NCBI GenBank assembly: GCA_028564925.1
Contig: CM053029.1
Coordinates: 432,040,569-432,104,568, forward strand
Direction: 5' to 3'
From: Lithobates sylvaticus
Lineage: Eukaryota > Chordata > Amphibia > Anura > Ranidae
DNA length: 64,000 bases
Part shown: one piece after another, positions 12,101 through 22,260 of the stretch
Position numbering within the stretch: the first letter of the stretch is position 1
Layout of the letters: every line of letters begins with the position of its first letter
Translations under genes and position numbers: made by a program
The notes under the pieces: model-generated
Database searches by the model: none
The model's input: the letters and a program-made list of their open reading frames with translations, nothing else
What the model was told of the DNA's origin: nothing

Positions 12101-12169
12101 AATCAACCCCTGAAGAAGGAATTAAGTATTTACATCTATATTCCGAAACATGTTGGGATTATTGTGATT
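12101..12169 (+). ncRNA. Hammerhead-like ribozyme motif (a), Penelope-type
   Basis: Core CTGAAGA at 12110-12116, an extra A, a stem II of GGAAT/ATTCC, then GAA, then ACATGT as a minimal stem III, then a helix I pairing CCC with GGG; AATCA/TGATT could extend helix I. This is the newt-type layout with a two-base-pair stem III. The extra A between core and stem II departs from the canonical hammerhead, so activity is uncertain. Confidence 0.45.
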
Positions 12170-12736
12170 ACACACTCCACCTGATCTCGTTTTGAGAATC
12201 TAGCTGCTGCTTATTGATCAAATCTGATTTAATTGTTTTTAGGTGTTCATACCTGTGTATCAACCTTATTATCATTTGTACCCAATACATTTTGTACTTT
12301 TTTACACAATGTTACTTCTTTAGAATTCTGGTTTACCTCCTCCGTACAATGCCTGGGGCACCTTTCTTTGCAATTTCTTCTGAAATTTGGATGTGGCAAA
12401 GGTTTTCAGTGTTACACTTATTGGTGGTTTCCCTCCATATTCTTTTTCAGTGCCCGTCAGTGAAGGAGAAAACAAAATTTTATGACAGAAACTGAGAAAA
12501 AATTATTTTTTCCAAAAATTTCTGTCTTTTTTTGTTTATTTAGCAAAAAATAAAAACCCCATAGGTGATCAAATACCACCAAAGAAAGCTCTATTTGTGG
12601 GAAGAAAACTATAAAAATTTTGTTTGGGTACAGTGTTACATGACCATGCAATTGTCAGTCAAAATGCATCAACGCTGAAAGCTGAAAATTGTCCTGTGCA
12701 GGAAGGGGCGAAAGTGCCTGGTATTGGAGTGGTTAA

Positions 12737-12949
12737 TCAATTTGGGTAAATCCACACTGTTGCCATTTGACCCTATGTCACACTGTCTTGCCAGCTTACA
12801 TATTCAAGAGGTTACTAAATTTAATATCTGAGTATTCGTGTCTCGCAGTACATCACAGAATGTCTATCTTTAAATGTCCTCCCTTTGCTCCAATGCTTTA
12901 GGAGTATTTGCTCCTAAAGACCCCCTCCAAATTTGATATTGTGATATTT
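12737..12949 (+). pseudogene. L1-like LINE ORF2 continuation, part 3
   Basis: Translates as 'INLGKSTLLPFDPM', matching the L1 segment 'INWxKS' plus 'LLPL' that follows the YADD region, then further weak similarity. It directly continues the frame cut at 8287, which proves that R1 copy a inserted into this LINE. Decayed. Confidence 0.65.
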
Positions 12950-13231
12950 ATTATAAATTAAAAATTGTGATATTTATTATAGCAAAAAAGTAAAAAATAT
13001 AGATTTTTTTTCAAATTTATCGCTCTTCTTTTGTTTATAGTGCAAAAAATAAAAACCTCAGAGGTGATCAAATACCACCAAAGGAAAGCTCTATATGTGG
13101 GGAAAAATGATAAAAATGTGCGTACAGCATGGCATGACCGCACAATTGTCATTCAAAATGCGACAGCGCTGAAGACTGAATATTAGCTTGGGCAGGAAGG
13201 GGGTGAAAATGCCCTGTATTGAAGTGGTTAA
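12950..13231 (-). mobile_element. TTAA-type element R1, copy b (one end only)
   Basis: Matches 12490-12732 throughout (for example 'gtgatcaaataccaccaaag') and ends 'gaagtggttaa'. The opposite end is missing, so this is a truncated or internally deleted copy placed 220 bp after copy a in the same orientation. Confidence 0.75.
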
Positions 13232-14154
13232 TCTTCCAGCTACAAACCTGGGACAACCATACCACATTTTATATATGAGAAACCCTGTCTATGAGGATAA
13301 TTGCAAGTAGGTGTATTCTGTACAGAAGTAGGGATTCTCTGCTTGAATCTCTGTTGTTATAGATTCATATAGAGATTATGAAGCCACATGTTTCCCTGAC
13401 TGAGTCACAGAGACCTTGCTATGAAAAGTTCATGTTTGTGCATCTTTCACTATTCTGCAGTGTGTGCATATTACCACCCTGAATCTGTTTTGCTCTGTTG
13501 GTTCTAACTTTGCACTTGTCTAGTAAACTGAAAGCTACCATTACTCTCTGTCTGATTATTGGCCAATTACCCGTTTTGTTGAATTTTTACTGTTGATTGA
13601 AAAATCAATCAAAAATACCTGAAGGCATCTTATATTTTTTCCTTAGTTTAAAATCCTTTAATTCTATTTCCTTATTTTGTCAGATTTATTCATTTAATTC
13701 GATTTTTTTTTTTTAAATCAGAGCTAAAGTCAAATATTGATTTAAGGTCTGTTGGTGTAAAATGTACACCTTAACTTAGTAATTGCTTTTAATTACTAAA
13801 AAAAAAAACATGAATTTAACAAAAGGTTTATTGAATATTTTATGGTTTGCTAACTGTATAGTGTGGCCAATAAACAATCTGTCACACTGACTATGCAATG
13901 TAAGCTAAAATGTCTCATATCTATACAGATCTATCTCACTAAACCATATTCTTAACTCTGACACTGTACAAGTATGAAGGAGGTGAAAAACTCTTGCATT
14001 ATTTGAATACTTTGCATTCTTTTTTCATTCATCTTTTCATTTTTGTCTTTAACATATGTAGGTGAAAGCTTTTAGCTGTACATTTTGCAGTTCAGCAGCT
14101 GGCAGTAAATGTTATTTTGTGGTAAGTTAAAAGTTCCTGATCCTACCACATCTC
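13232..14154. other. Unannotated AT-rich sequence
   Basis: Nothing recognisable. Several A or T runs near 13700 and 13800. Could include more decayed LINE, but I see no motif. Confidence 0.4.
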
Positions 14155-14466
14155 TTAGTGGCAGGTAGTGGTATATTCTTTGGGGGGGAGGGGGAACCCG
14201 CTTCCTGATTCCGGGAGGAGAATCAGGAAGACAATAGGGCATATTATTTCGCTATTGTCACACAACTGGGTGGGCTTGGGGCGCAGTGCTCCGCACCCTG
14301 AGCCCATCCTTTTTTGAAGCCTATTAGAGCCTCTGGCTCTAATAACGTGCTTAAAAAAAAAAAAACCTTTGGAATCCATGCGTCCGGCGCCCCACAAGGA
14401 GATTAGGAGGCTGCACGCATGGATGGATGGGCAGCGCTTGTGCACCCTGCATTATGGGCCGCCACT
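14155..14466. mobile_element. Repeat R16 ('agtggcrg' ends), copy a
   Basis: Left end AGTGGCAGGTAGTGG and right end GGGCCGCCACTG are inverted. The body shares 'gcctattagagcctctggctctaat' in pieces with 17640-17710 in opposite orientation. CAGTGGCGG-type ends suggest a hAT-like MITE, but no clear 8-bp duplication is visible. Confidence 0.55.
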
Positions 14467-14676
14467 GGTGAGAAATTTAAAGCAGTAGAGGTACTCACTG
14501 GTCTTGAACAGGAGTATGTGTCAAAACAAGAGAAATTTGTTCTGTCCAACTGTTTGATGCATTGTAGTCCACCTTTTGTCAAGGCGTATCTCCCTACTGA
14601 AATGTAGGAGCAAATGTAAAATGCAGGTTTTTTTTTAATGCTGGCCTTATGTTGTTGCATCAGTGGTCATAATTAA

Positions 14677-15128
14677 CCACTTGCCGCCCACCATATAGCA
14701 ATATGACGTTGGCAAAATGGTTGCAATATCCTGACCGGACGTCATATGACGGCACGAATCATGGCGATCGTTGTTGCAGTGTGTTAGTCTGACACATCGC
14801 ATCTCTGATCTAGGTAAAGAGTCTCTGACAGAGACTCTACCATGTGATCAGCCCAGTCCAATCACGGCTGATCACGATGTAAACAGGAAGAGCCGTTGAT
14901 CGGCTTTTCCTCACTCACTGAGGAGAGCCAATTGGCTGCTCTTTTGACGGGGGGGGGGGGGTTCCAAAATGGGCATCACTGATTGGCAGGCATTATTGTT
15001 TGGCACTGATTGGCATCCATCAGTACCATCGATTAATGTACATCATCCTTAAAGATGTCATATGACGTCCGGTCAGGATATTGCAACCACCGCTGACATC
15101 ATTTTGCTATATGGCGGGCGGCAAGTGC
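14677..15128. mobile_element. TTAA-flanked fold-back element R1, copy c
   Basis: Flanked by TTAA (14673-14676, 15129-15132). Arms of about 80 bp are inverted: left CCACTTGCCGCCC with 'cctgaccggacgtcatatga', right the complement of nearly the same. It has the left end of the R1 family at both sides, so it is a fold-back derivative. A decayed 'cagtgcc' minisatellite and a 12-bp G run lie in the middle. Confidence 0.78.
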
Positions 15129-15266
15129 TTAAACTGTGGTTTCAGTATGGCAATATGTTGTCCTAGGGAGATGCTTATCTTTGTATGTAAAATAGCTTAT
15201 TTGTCTCTGAAAGAATTAAGATTATGAGAGGATATGAACAGAAATACTAATATACAGTATTTACTG

Positions 15267-15292
15267 TATATATATATATATATATATATATA
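15267..15292. repeat. (TA)n microsatellite
   Basis: About 13 TA dinucleotides directly abutting the Tc1 #4 left end; the target TA is lost inside the run. Confidence 0.9.
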
Positions 15293-15701
15293 GTCATGGC
15301 CAAGAATATTGTCACCCCTCCATTTCTGTCAGATATGTACTACTTCGCCCAGAAAAGTGTTGCAATTAATGTTTAGGCATTCTTATGTTTATTTCTTTTG
15401 TTTGTATTGGTATGACACAAAAAAGTGGAGAAACAAAAAGCCAAAGATGACACATTCCACGCAAAACTCCAAAAAAGGACTGGACAAAATTATTGGCACC
15501 CTCAATTTAATATTTGGTAGCACACCCATTAGAAAAAATAACTGAAATCAATCGCTTCCTGTAACCATCAAAGAGTTTCTTACACCTCTCTATTGGAATT
15601 TTTCAACCACTCTTCTTTCGTCAGCTGCTCCAGGTCTCTCAGATTGGAATGGTTCCTTTTCTCAACTGCTGTTTTGAGATCTCTCCACAGGTGCTCTATG
15701 G

Positions 15702-15874
15702 CAATGTTTTCTGAACTCCAGTCCTCAAGTACCCCCAACAGGTCATGTTTTCAGGATTTCTCTGTGGTAATTACTAAGGCAGTGAAACTAATCAAATCAC
15801 CTGTGCAAAATAATGGAAAGCCAGAAAACATGACCTGTCGGGGGGTACTTGAGGACTGGAGTTGAGAAACATTG
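15702..15874. mobile_element. hAT-type MITE with 8-bp duplication
   Basis: Ends CAATGTTTTCTGAACTCCAG and its near inverse, with long TIRs ('agtcctcaagtacccc'). Flanks CTCTATGG (15694-15701) and CTTTATGG (15875-15882) are an 8-bp target duplication with one change, as expected for hAT. Length 173 bp, non-coding. Confidence 0.85.
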
Positions 15875-16214
15875 CTTTATGGGATTTAGATCTGGACTCA
15901 TTGCTGGCCTGTTCAGTACTCTCCAGCGTTTTGTCTTAAACCATTTCTGGGGTGCTTTTTGACATGTGCTTTGGGTCATTGTCCTACTGTAAGACCCATG
16001 TCCTCTGACAGAGACCCAACTTTCTGATACTGAGCTCTACATTGCACCCCAGAATTCTTTGCTGATCTTCAGATTTCATAATGCCATGCACACGGTCAAG
16101 ACATTCAGTGCCTAAAACAGCTAAGCCACCCAAAAACATCAGTGAACCTCCACCATGTTTGACTGTAGGGACTATATTCTTTTCATTCGTTATGCACTTG
16201 GGGGCTAAGAATAT

Positions 16215-17105
16215 GCATGCATCATACATACTAGGGGAGTACAACTGGGGGGATCAATGGTGGAGAAGGATCTGGGGGTTTTGGTAGATCATGAGCTCAA
16301 TAATGGCATGCAATTCCAAGCTGCGGTTTCCAAAGCGAGCAAAGTCCTTTCTTGTATTAAGAGAGTTATGGACTCCAGAGAGAGAGATATCATTTTGTCT
16401 CTGTTCAAATCATTAGTAAGACCTCATCTGGAATATGCAGTTCAGTTTTGGGTACCAGTTCTCAAAAAGGATATCGGGAAACTGTAGAAAGTGCAGAGAA
16501 GGGCAACCAAACTGATAAGAAGCATGGAGAAGCTCAGCTATGAGGAAAGATTAGAGGAACTGAATTTATTCACTCTCTAGATTAAGGGGGGATATGATCA
16601 ACATGTACAAATATATAAGGGGTCCATATAGTGAACTTGGTGTTGAGTTATTCACTTTACAGTCAACACAGAGGACAAGGGGGCACTCGTCTAGAGGAAA
16701 AGAGATTTCAAATACGGAAAGGTTTCTTCACAGTAAGAGCTGTGAAAATGTGGATTAGACTTCCTGCAGAGGTGGTTCTGGTGAGCTCAGTAGATTGCTT
16801 TAAGAAAGGCCTGGATTATTTCCTAAATGTACATAATATAACTGGGTACTAACATTTATAGGTAAAGTTGATCCAGGGAAAATCCGATTGCCTCTCGGGG
16901 GATCAGGAAGGAATTTTTTCCCCTACTGTAGCAAATTGGATCATGCTCTGCTGGGGTTTTTTGCCTTCCTCTGGATCAACTGTGGGTAAAAAACTGTGGG
17001 GATTGTATGATATTATTATTATTGTTTATTTTTTTATTTATCGTTGAACTGGATGGACTTGTGTCTTTTTTCAACCTGACTAACTAACTATGTAACTATG
17101 TAATT
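16215..17105 (+). pseudogene. CR1/L2-clade LINE, 3' end of ORF2 plus 3' UTR
   Basis: Encodes 'VEKDLGVLVDHEL', 'LFKSLVRPHLEYAVQFW' and 'VQRRATKLIRSMEKLSY', the C-terminal region of CR1/L2-type ORF2, then frame-broken sequence to 'SSVDCFKKGLDYFL'. The 3' UTR ends in 'ctaactatgtaactatgtaa', the short tandem tail seen in frog CR1/L2 elements. It is 5'-truncated, as usual for target-primed reverse transcription, and sits inside Tc1 #4. Confidence 0.88.
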
Positions 17106-17552
17106 AAAGGCCTCCTTTCTTTTTCTGAAAACAGTAGAATGAGGGGCTTTACCAAAAAGCTGTAATTTTGTTTTGTCTGTCCACAGCACATTCTCCTAAA
17201 AGGATTTTGACATCCTAAGGTAAGTTTTGGCAAACTCCAATCTGTTTTTTTTATGTTTCTGTGTCAGCAGTGGGGTCCTCATGGGGCACCATAGTGCCAC
17301 TTTGCATTTAGATGGCAAAGTATAGTGTGAGCTGACACAGTTGTACCCTGTGCCTGAAGGTCAGTTTGAATTTGTCTGGAAGTTGATCGAGGTTCTTTAT
17401 CCCCCATTTGAACAATCCTTCATTGCAATCTTTGATCAATTTTTCTTTTTTGTCCACATTCATTGAGATTACCGTAGCTACAGTGCCATGGGCTGTAAAA
17501 CTTCTTGACAATGTTGCGCACAGCGGACACAGGAACATTAAGATCAATGGAG

Positions 17553-17803
17553 ATCCATTTGGGACGCACGGGTGCCCGCCCCCCCCCATCAATGCATCTG
17601 GCCCCCTAATCTACATGCAGGATGTTGGACACATGGATTCCAATGGGGGGGGGGGGGTTGTTGTTTTTTTTAAGCATGTGATTAGAGCCAGAGGCTCTAA
17701 TAGGCTTCAAAAAAGGATGGGCTCAGGGCGCAGATACCCGACCAACCAAGGGGTAGTTGTTTGCTGCCCCCCCATAAAAAAAAACATTAGCCGCCACTGC
17801 TTG
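17553..17803. mobile_element. Repeat R16, copy b, inside Tc1 #4
   Basis: Inverted relative to copy a: shares 'agccagaggctctaatagg' and 'ggatgggctcagggcgcag'. Right end AGCCGCCACTG. The left tip is not clear. Contains a 14-bp G run. Confidence 0.55.
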
Positions 17804-18504
17804 AGATTGTCTATGCTTGTCCACAATTTTTTCTCAAATCCTCAGACAATTCTTGGCTGCTCTTTCTTTTCTCCATGCTCAGTGTGGCACACAGACACAC
17901 AACAGAAAGATTGAGTCAATTTTTCACCATTTTAACTGGCTCCTGGTTGGATTACTATATTGTCAGCACCTGTTAATTGATACAGGTGAGCTTAATTATA
18001 ATTTAAAAGAGCATCACAAACTTGGAATGCAATTATTTCTTACAGTTTTGAGAAGGTACCAATAATTTTGTCCATTCCATTTTGGGAGTTTTGCGTGGAA
18101 TGTGTCAGATTTGGCTTTTTGTTTCTCCACTTTTTTGTGTCATATCAATACAAACAGAAGAAATAAACATGAGAATGCCTAAACATTTGTAATTGAAACA
18201 ACTTACAGGGGTGACAATATTTTTGGCCATGAATGTGTGTATTTAAATATCAGACGTGTTGTACACGGTTACACTTTCATCAGTAGTGATCCTTTAATTA
18301 CATTAAATTGCATGTCTCTATGGTTAACTTTCATGTAAAAGGTCTCCCATATTTTGGGAAATGAAAAAGTTCTATCTTTACTTGGTACTCAAATACAAAT
18401 TAACATTAGTGCACATAGTAACGTATAGTAAATTGCTTTTCTTTGCACTGCAAATTGACAGTAGCTTAAAAATGATATTTGAGGGTACTGTTAAAATAAT
18501 TAAC

Positions 18505-18592
18505 AGTAGTCTAAGCCACTCAGCGTCTGTCACCCCTCTTTGCCAATCCCTCCACTGGCTTCCAATTGCTCAACAAATAAAATCACCAACTT
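18505..18592 (+). pseudogene. Short LINE fragment ('LHWLPI')
   Basis: Reads 'SVTPLCQSLHWLPIAQQI', a motif found near the end of several non-LTR retrotransposon proteins. Too short to assign a clade. Confidence 0.45.
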
Positions 18593-19102
18593 CTTCTCAA
18601 AATATCAAACTAAAGCTGGCCATACATTAAACAAAAATGCATACAAACATTCCTATAAAAATTCTTAGCAATACATTTGATAACATGACATTAGATTTTG
18701 GAGTGAATCAGCTTTCTCCAACAAAGACCATATTCACTGTTAGAAATTTGTTAATTTGAGGAAAAAAAATCAATTCTACTCCTTTGAATTTTCACTGCAG
18801 TTGAAAAAGAACATCAACTTGACCCCGCTGATAATTTGAAAATAACTTAAAGCAAACATTTTTCTTTTACAAAAGAGTTTATTGAACTGGAATAAGATGT
18901 ACAGCCAGCATTCAATATAACAAGCATATCAAATGTGAAAAACAAGCTATGTTGTAAAACAAATGTTCTTTTGTGTAGTATAGCTTAAAGTGGTTGTAAA
19001 CCTCAGACATGAAATATGAACAGAGCACATTCCTCTATAGTGTGTACTTGTCTCAATTGCCTCATTTCCAACACCCCATTTTTGTTTGTTTGTGGTTTTT
19101 AG

Positions 19103-19143
19103 GTGACGTGGATGTTGTGGAAGAAAAATCGCACTTTACCACA

Positions 19144-19175
<32 letters not shown>

Positions 19176-19266
19176 CTGCAATAGAGATCTAGATTACATA
19201 AAGCAAAACATCAATGATGTTCAACAAAAATTGAAGAACTTCATTGATGTTTTAGGAAAAATATGA
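19103..19266 (+). pseudogene. Possible last exon of Harbinger accessory gene
   Basis: A polypyrimidine stretch and AG at 19101-19102 precede an open frame reading 'GDVDVVEEKSHFTTV', a proline run from the poly-C tract, then 'DYIKQNINDVQQKLKNFIDV' and a stop. A charged helical tail is common in the Myb-like partner of Harbinger transposases, but no SANT domain is visible, so this is inference from position. Confidence 0.35.
19147..19176. repeat. Poly-C tract
   Basis: About 30 consecutive C residues; encodes the proline run of the frame above and is prone to assembly error. Confidence 0.9.
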
Positions 19267-19377
19267 AAAAGCAACAAGTAATTTACACACATTTGTGCCA
19301 GCTTCTGAACACATTTGCAACTTAAAAACTGTGTGAAATTTGGAACATGCACACATTGTGTCCACATGTGCTAGCTC

Positions 19378-19495
19378 CCATCATGGTGGGTGAATGGCAA
19401 CGTTTTTTTGGGGGTGCAAACACTTTACGAACTACGAAAGTGGTTGTGGTGAAGGGGTTGCACCCCCAAAAAACGTCCATTCATCCCCATGATGG
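19378..19495. repeat. Inverted repeat, arms about 38-42 bp
   Basis: Arms 19378-19419 and 19458-19495 ('ccatcatggtggg' with 'cccatgatgg', 'ttttgggggtgcaa' with 'ttgcacccccaaaa') flank a 38-bp loop. Could be a small MITE or a structured part of the Harbinger element. Confidence 0.7.
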
Positions 19496-19728
19496 AAAAT
19501 GGCACTTTTGAAGCTTCTAGGCATGTGTTTTACCATCTAATGAATCTTTGTAAATAATGTTGTAAATAACCAAGATGTTGTCAGTTTTGGCGTGAAGATT
19601 GTAAACGCACTTGTGAATGTTTTCCAAGTAAACTTTTTTATTTTTCCAAATGTGTGGCTTCCTTATTTAAATAAAACAATGCATTATGTATGTAAAATGT
19701 AAAGGATATGGGGGGCAATGGGTGTTAT

Positions 19729-19841
19729 TTACTAAAGGCAAATCCACTTTGCACTGCAATTTCCTTTCCCAGGGAACTTTTTCAATGCACTTGTAGAGCA
19801 TAGCGGATTTGACTTATGTAAATGACACCCACAGTGCTTTG
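19729..19841. mobile_element. MITE R3, copy a (short)
   Basis: Ends GGGTGTTATTTAC and GTAAATGACACCC are inverted, and the 'aaaggcaaatccactttgca' text is shared with the copy at 23813. About 113 bp. Confidence 0.65.
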
Positions 19842-20133
19842 TACGAAAACACGGAGCACAGCATTTTGGAGAATACACACATGTCAGACCTGGTGCTGAA
19901 AAGGAGTATTTTGGGTGTCAGTTATGCAGGAGAAACCTTCTCTAGACCAAAGATTAGGTAGCAAAACACACATTGAGAATAATCTTTTTGGAAGAAGAGA
20001 CTGTTACCTCTTTTGCCCAGAAAGTGCATTACACTGTCGAAGGCAAAGGGAAAAAAAAATGACAAAGTAAAAATAAGCTAAAAAGAGACTGAAATGACAA
20101 GAAATCAGAGGTTGGGTTAAAATATCAGATTTA

Positions 20134-20903
20134 TTAAAAATGCCTCTCACACATCGTCAGGCAGAGCAATGGCCCCCCTACCACAAAAGTATTCCATATA
20201 TTGGTCCCGGACCACGGGGGCATTGAGAGGGGGCAAGCCTGGACGTGCCACTCGAAGGGCTGTGAGGTCCGCATTTGGAGGGCCCTCCACATCTGGGCCA
20301 ACGGGCACACATAGTTCCTGTTATGTCTTTTGAGGAGTTGTGCAATATGCAACAGGCAAGAAACTATGTGGTTCAGTTTGTATTCCGCCAAGTTAAATGC
20401 CGTCAGGAACAGGCGGAAGCGGCTGGCCAGGATGCCAAAAGCGTTCTCCACCACTCTTCTGGCTCTGGACAGCCTGTAGTTGAAGACCCTCTGGTCCGGG
20501 TGAGGGTCCTCATCGGGAACGGCCTCATCACATGGGGAGTCAGCGCAAACGCTTCATCTGCGACAAAGACGAAGGGGAGTCCTTCGGCATTCTCCTCTGG
20601 AGGTGGCAAGCACAGACTGCACTTTGGAGACGCCAGTAGAACTCCGTGTGCGTAATGGCCCCACCATCCGATATCCGGCCGTTCATCCCCACGTCCACTT
20701 ACATAAACTCGTATGTTGCCGACACCACCGCCAACATCACTACACTATTAAACCCTTTATAATTATAATAGTAGGACCCCGAGTTGGGGCGGTGGGACGA
20801 TGCGGACGTGTTTCCCATCAATTGCCCCTCCGCAGTTAGGAAAGTCCCAACGGCTGGCAAAGTGGGAGGCCACAGTCTGCCATTCCTGTGGCGTGGAAGG
20901 GAA
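20134..20903 (-). pseudogene. Harbinger transposase pseudogene, exon 2
   Basis: Begins after an acceptor-like 'cactccacag' (reverse strand). Blocks in order are: 'GGAIDGKHVRIVPP' (first catalytic D), 'SGSYYYNYKGFNSVVMLAVV', 'VDVGMNGRISDGG' (second D), '[13 protein letters not shown]', and '[15 protein letters not shown]', the last being a signature of the DDE_Tnp_4 family. All expected domains are present, but the frame changes several times, so no full product can be made. The final 50 residues run to a stop at 20134. Confidence 0.88.
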
Positions 20904-21848
20904 CTGTGGAGTGAAACAAGAAAAAAAAATGAGTCACTTTGCACCTAAACATTGCAAGCAGATTAGACAATCAACATCTTGGAACAAGAGCATTGTATAA
21001 AATTGGAGGCTGGAAAGTATTTACACAGAAAAGTAGAGGCTCCCCTTCACAGATTACTCACCCCCCCATCAATCCCCCCACTTCTGATGGGACATTGGCA
21101 ATAACTATGGTTTTGGGGGGGGGGGGGGGGTGGTGGACAGGTAACCCTCTGCACTTCATTGATTGGCAAATGGCTCAATAATGTGGCCTAGTTTGGCCAG
21201 ACCCTCTGTACTTAACACTATTGGCAGGCCACAGGAAAGATCAAATAACATTTTACCCCCCCCCCCCAAAAAAGGCAGGCACAGTGTGACATTATTAAAT
21301 TACCAAGCAAGCTAATAGGAGGGAAAGAAGACAAAAAATTAGGAAATGGAATGTATGGAGGCAGCCCCTTGCACTACATGCTTTGCTGAATTCATCCCTA
21401 AAGATGCGCACTATAAAGAGGTAGGTATATAGTGTGTATTGACCTTGGGAAAGCCAGCAGATAAAGGATTGGTACCATCTGACAGAGCAGTGGGGGAGGG
21501 GGTTCCTAATGAGTTTGCCCCCCCCCCCCACCAAAAGAACAAAAAAAGGGGGGCTCTACATGAAGTAAACCACACAGCAAACATTTGTGCATATTTTAGG
21601 GGGTGTTTTGGGGCAAACAATACTATGCAGCAGACAAAAGACATTGCTTAAGTGACTAGGCCATAGGTGTCTATTGGGGCAGAAGAGCATGCTGGTGAGG
21701 TAAGTGAAGGGAAAAATGCATGAAGGAGAAAAGGGGCACAGCATATTAGAACATATTGCAATCATGGTAATTAGGGAAGGAGGTCAAAAATACAAGTCAT
21801 TAGCAAACAGAGCATACATAGAAGGGAATAGTAAAGTAGAAATGTTAC
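20904..21848 (-). other. Predicted intron of Harbinger transposase pseudogene
   Basis: GT donor follows 'attaag' (reverse strand) at 21848 and an AG acceptor lies at 20904-20905. The protein similarity stops and resumes exactly at these sites. The 945-bp intron holds several G or C homopolymer runs. Confidence 0.6.
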
Positions 21849-22260
21849 CTTAATATAGTCCTCCTGCAGGACTGAATGATGGCAGAACAGGTCTCTGGAA
21901 TAATGATTCCAGGGCCTGGGGAGAGATACCTGAAGAGAACTTCAAATCCTGAAGACTTCTCCCTGTCGCCAGTACCTCAACGTGGCAACAAGCCTCTGCT
22001 CCGGAGTAATGGCTTGTCTCATGCAGGTATCCTGCCGGCTGATAAAGGGGGTCAGCAAAGCCAAAAGACGGTGAAAATCGGGGTCCGTCATCCTGAGAAA
22101 GTTCCTGAAATCATCAGGATTATTCTCCCGGATCTCACGAAGCAAAGGCATGTGCGAGACTGGTCACGCTGAAGCAACCAATTCTTGGTCCACATACTCC
22201 TCATCACTCTGTTCATGGACGGGTCTTGGGTCAAAGCTAAAAGCCCGACACCAATTCGCG
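21849..22260 (-). pseudogene. Harbinger transposase pseudogene, exon 1
   Basis: Reverse-strand translation gives 'RSMWTKNWLLQRDQ', then in another frame 'MPLLREIRENNPDDFRNFLR', 'LLALLTPFISRQDTCMRQAI', 'TPEQRLVATLRY', and in a third 'LATGRSLQDLKFSSGISPQ' to the donor site. These are the conserved N-terminal blocks of vertebrate Harbinger transposases. At least two frameshifts. The true start codon is not identified. Confidence 0.85.

Larger units (their letters stand above)
9040..12451 (+). mobile_element. Penelope-like retroelement remnant with nested LTR-like unit
   Basis: Inserted into the minisatellite of R1: 'cagtgcccatcagtg' lies at the left junction and 'cagtgcccgtcagtg' at the right, which is either a target duplication or part of the host repeat. 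It contains a reverse transcriptase fragment at 9040-9380, a pyrimidine-rich tract at 9390-9540, the LTR-like unit at 9786-11586, and a hammerhead-like motif at 12101-12169, the last being typical of Penelope-like elements. The 5' and 3' limits of the retroelement are inferred. Confidence 0.6.
8288..12732 (-). mobile_element. TTAA-flanked element R1, copy a, with large nested insertion
   Basis: Left end TTAACCACTTTCCGCCC and right end GGAGTGGTTAA match, in inverted orientation, the ends of the complete copy at 26634-27601. TTAA flanks (8284-8287, 12733-12736) suggest a piggyBac-type target duplication. The left body (8288-9039) and right body (12452-12732) are separated by about 3.4 kb of foreign sequence. 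The L1 frame continues on both sides, which confirms the boundaries. Non-coding; superfamily is inferred from the target site only. Confidence 0.72.
15600..17550 (-). pseudogene. Tc1-like transposase pseudogene (#4), split
   Basis: Minus-strand blocks: 'NIVPTVKHGGGSLMFLGG' around 16180-16130, 'LGLCQRTWVLQ' near 16020-15985, and 'MSPDLNPI' near 15905 (third catalytic region). To the right of the LINE insertion the N-terminal half resumes around 17110-17550 with the text of the helix-turn-helix region. Frames are broken and two mobile insertions interrupt it. Confidence 0.75.
15293..18234 (-). mobile_element. Tc1-like transposon #4, interrupted three times
   Basis: Both ends carry CATGGCCAARAATATTGTCA inverted, about 170-200 bp of TIR, and end in TA-rich flank. 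The transposase lies on the minus strand. Three insertions interrupt it: a hAT MITE at 15702-15874, a CR1/L2 3' end at 16215-17105, and R16 copy b at about 17553-17803. Without them the element is about 1.6 kb, the normal size. It is a different Tc1 family from #1 to #3. Confidence 0.88.
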
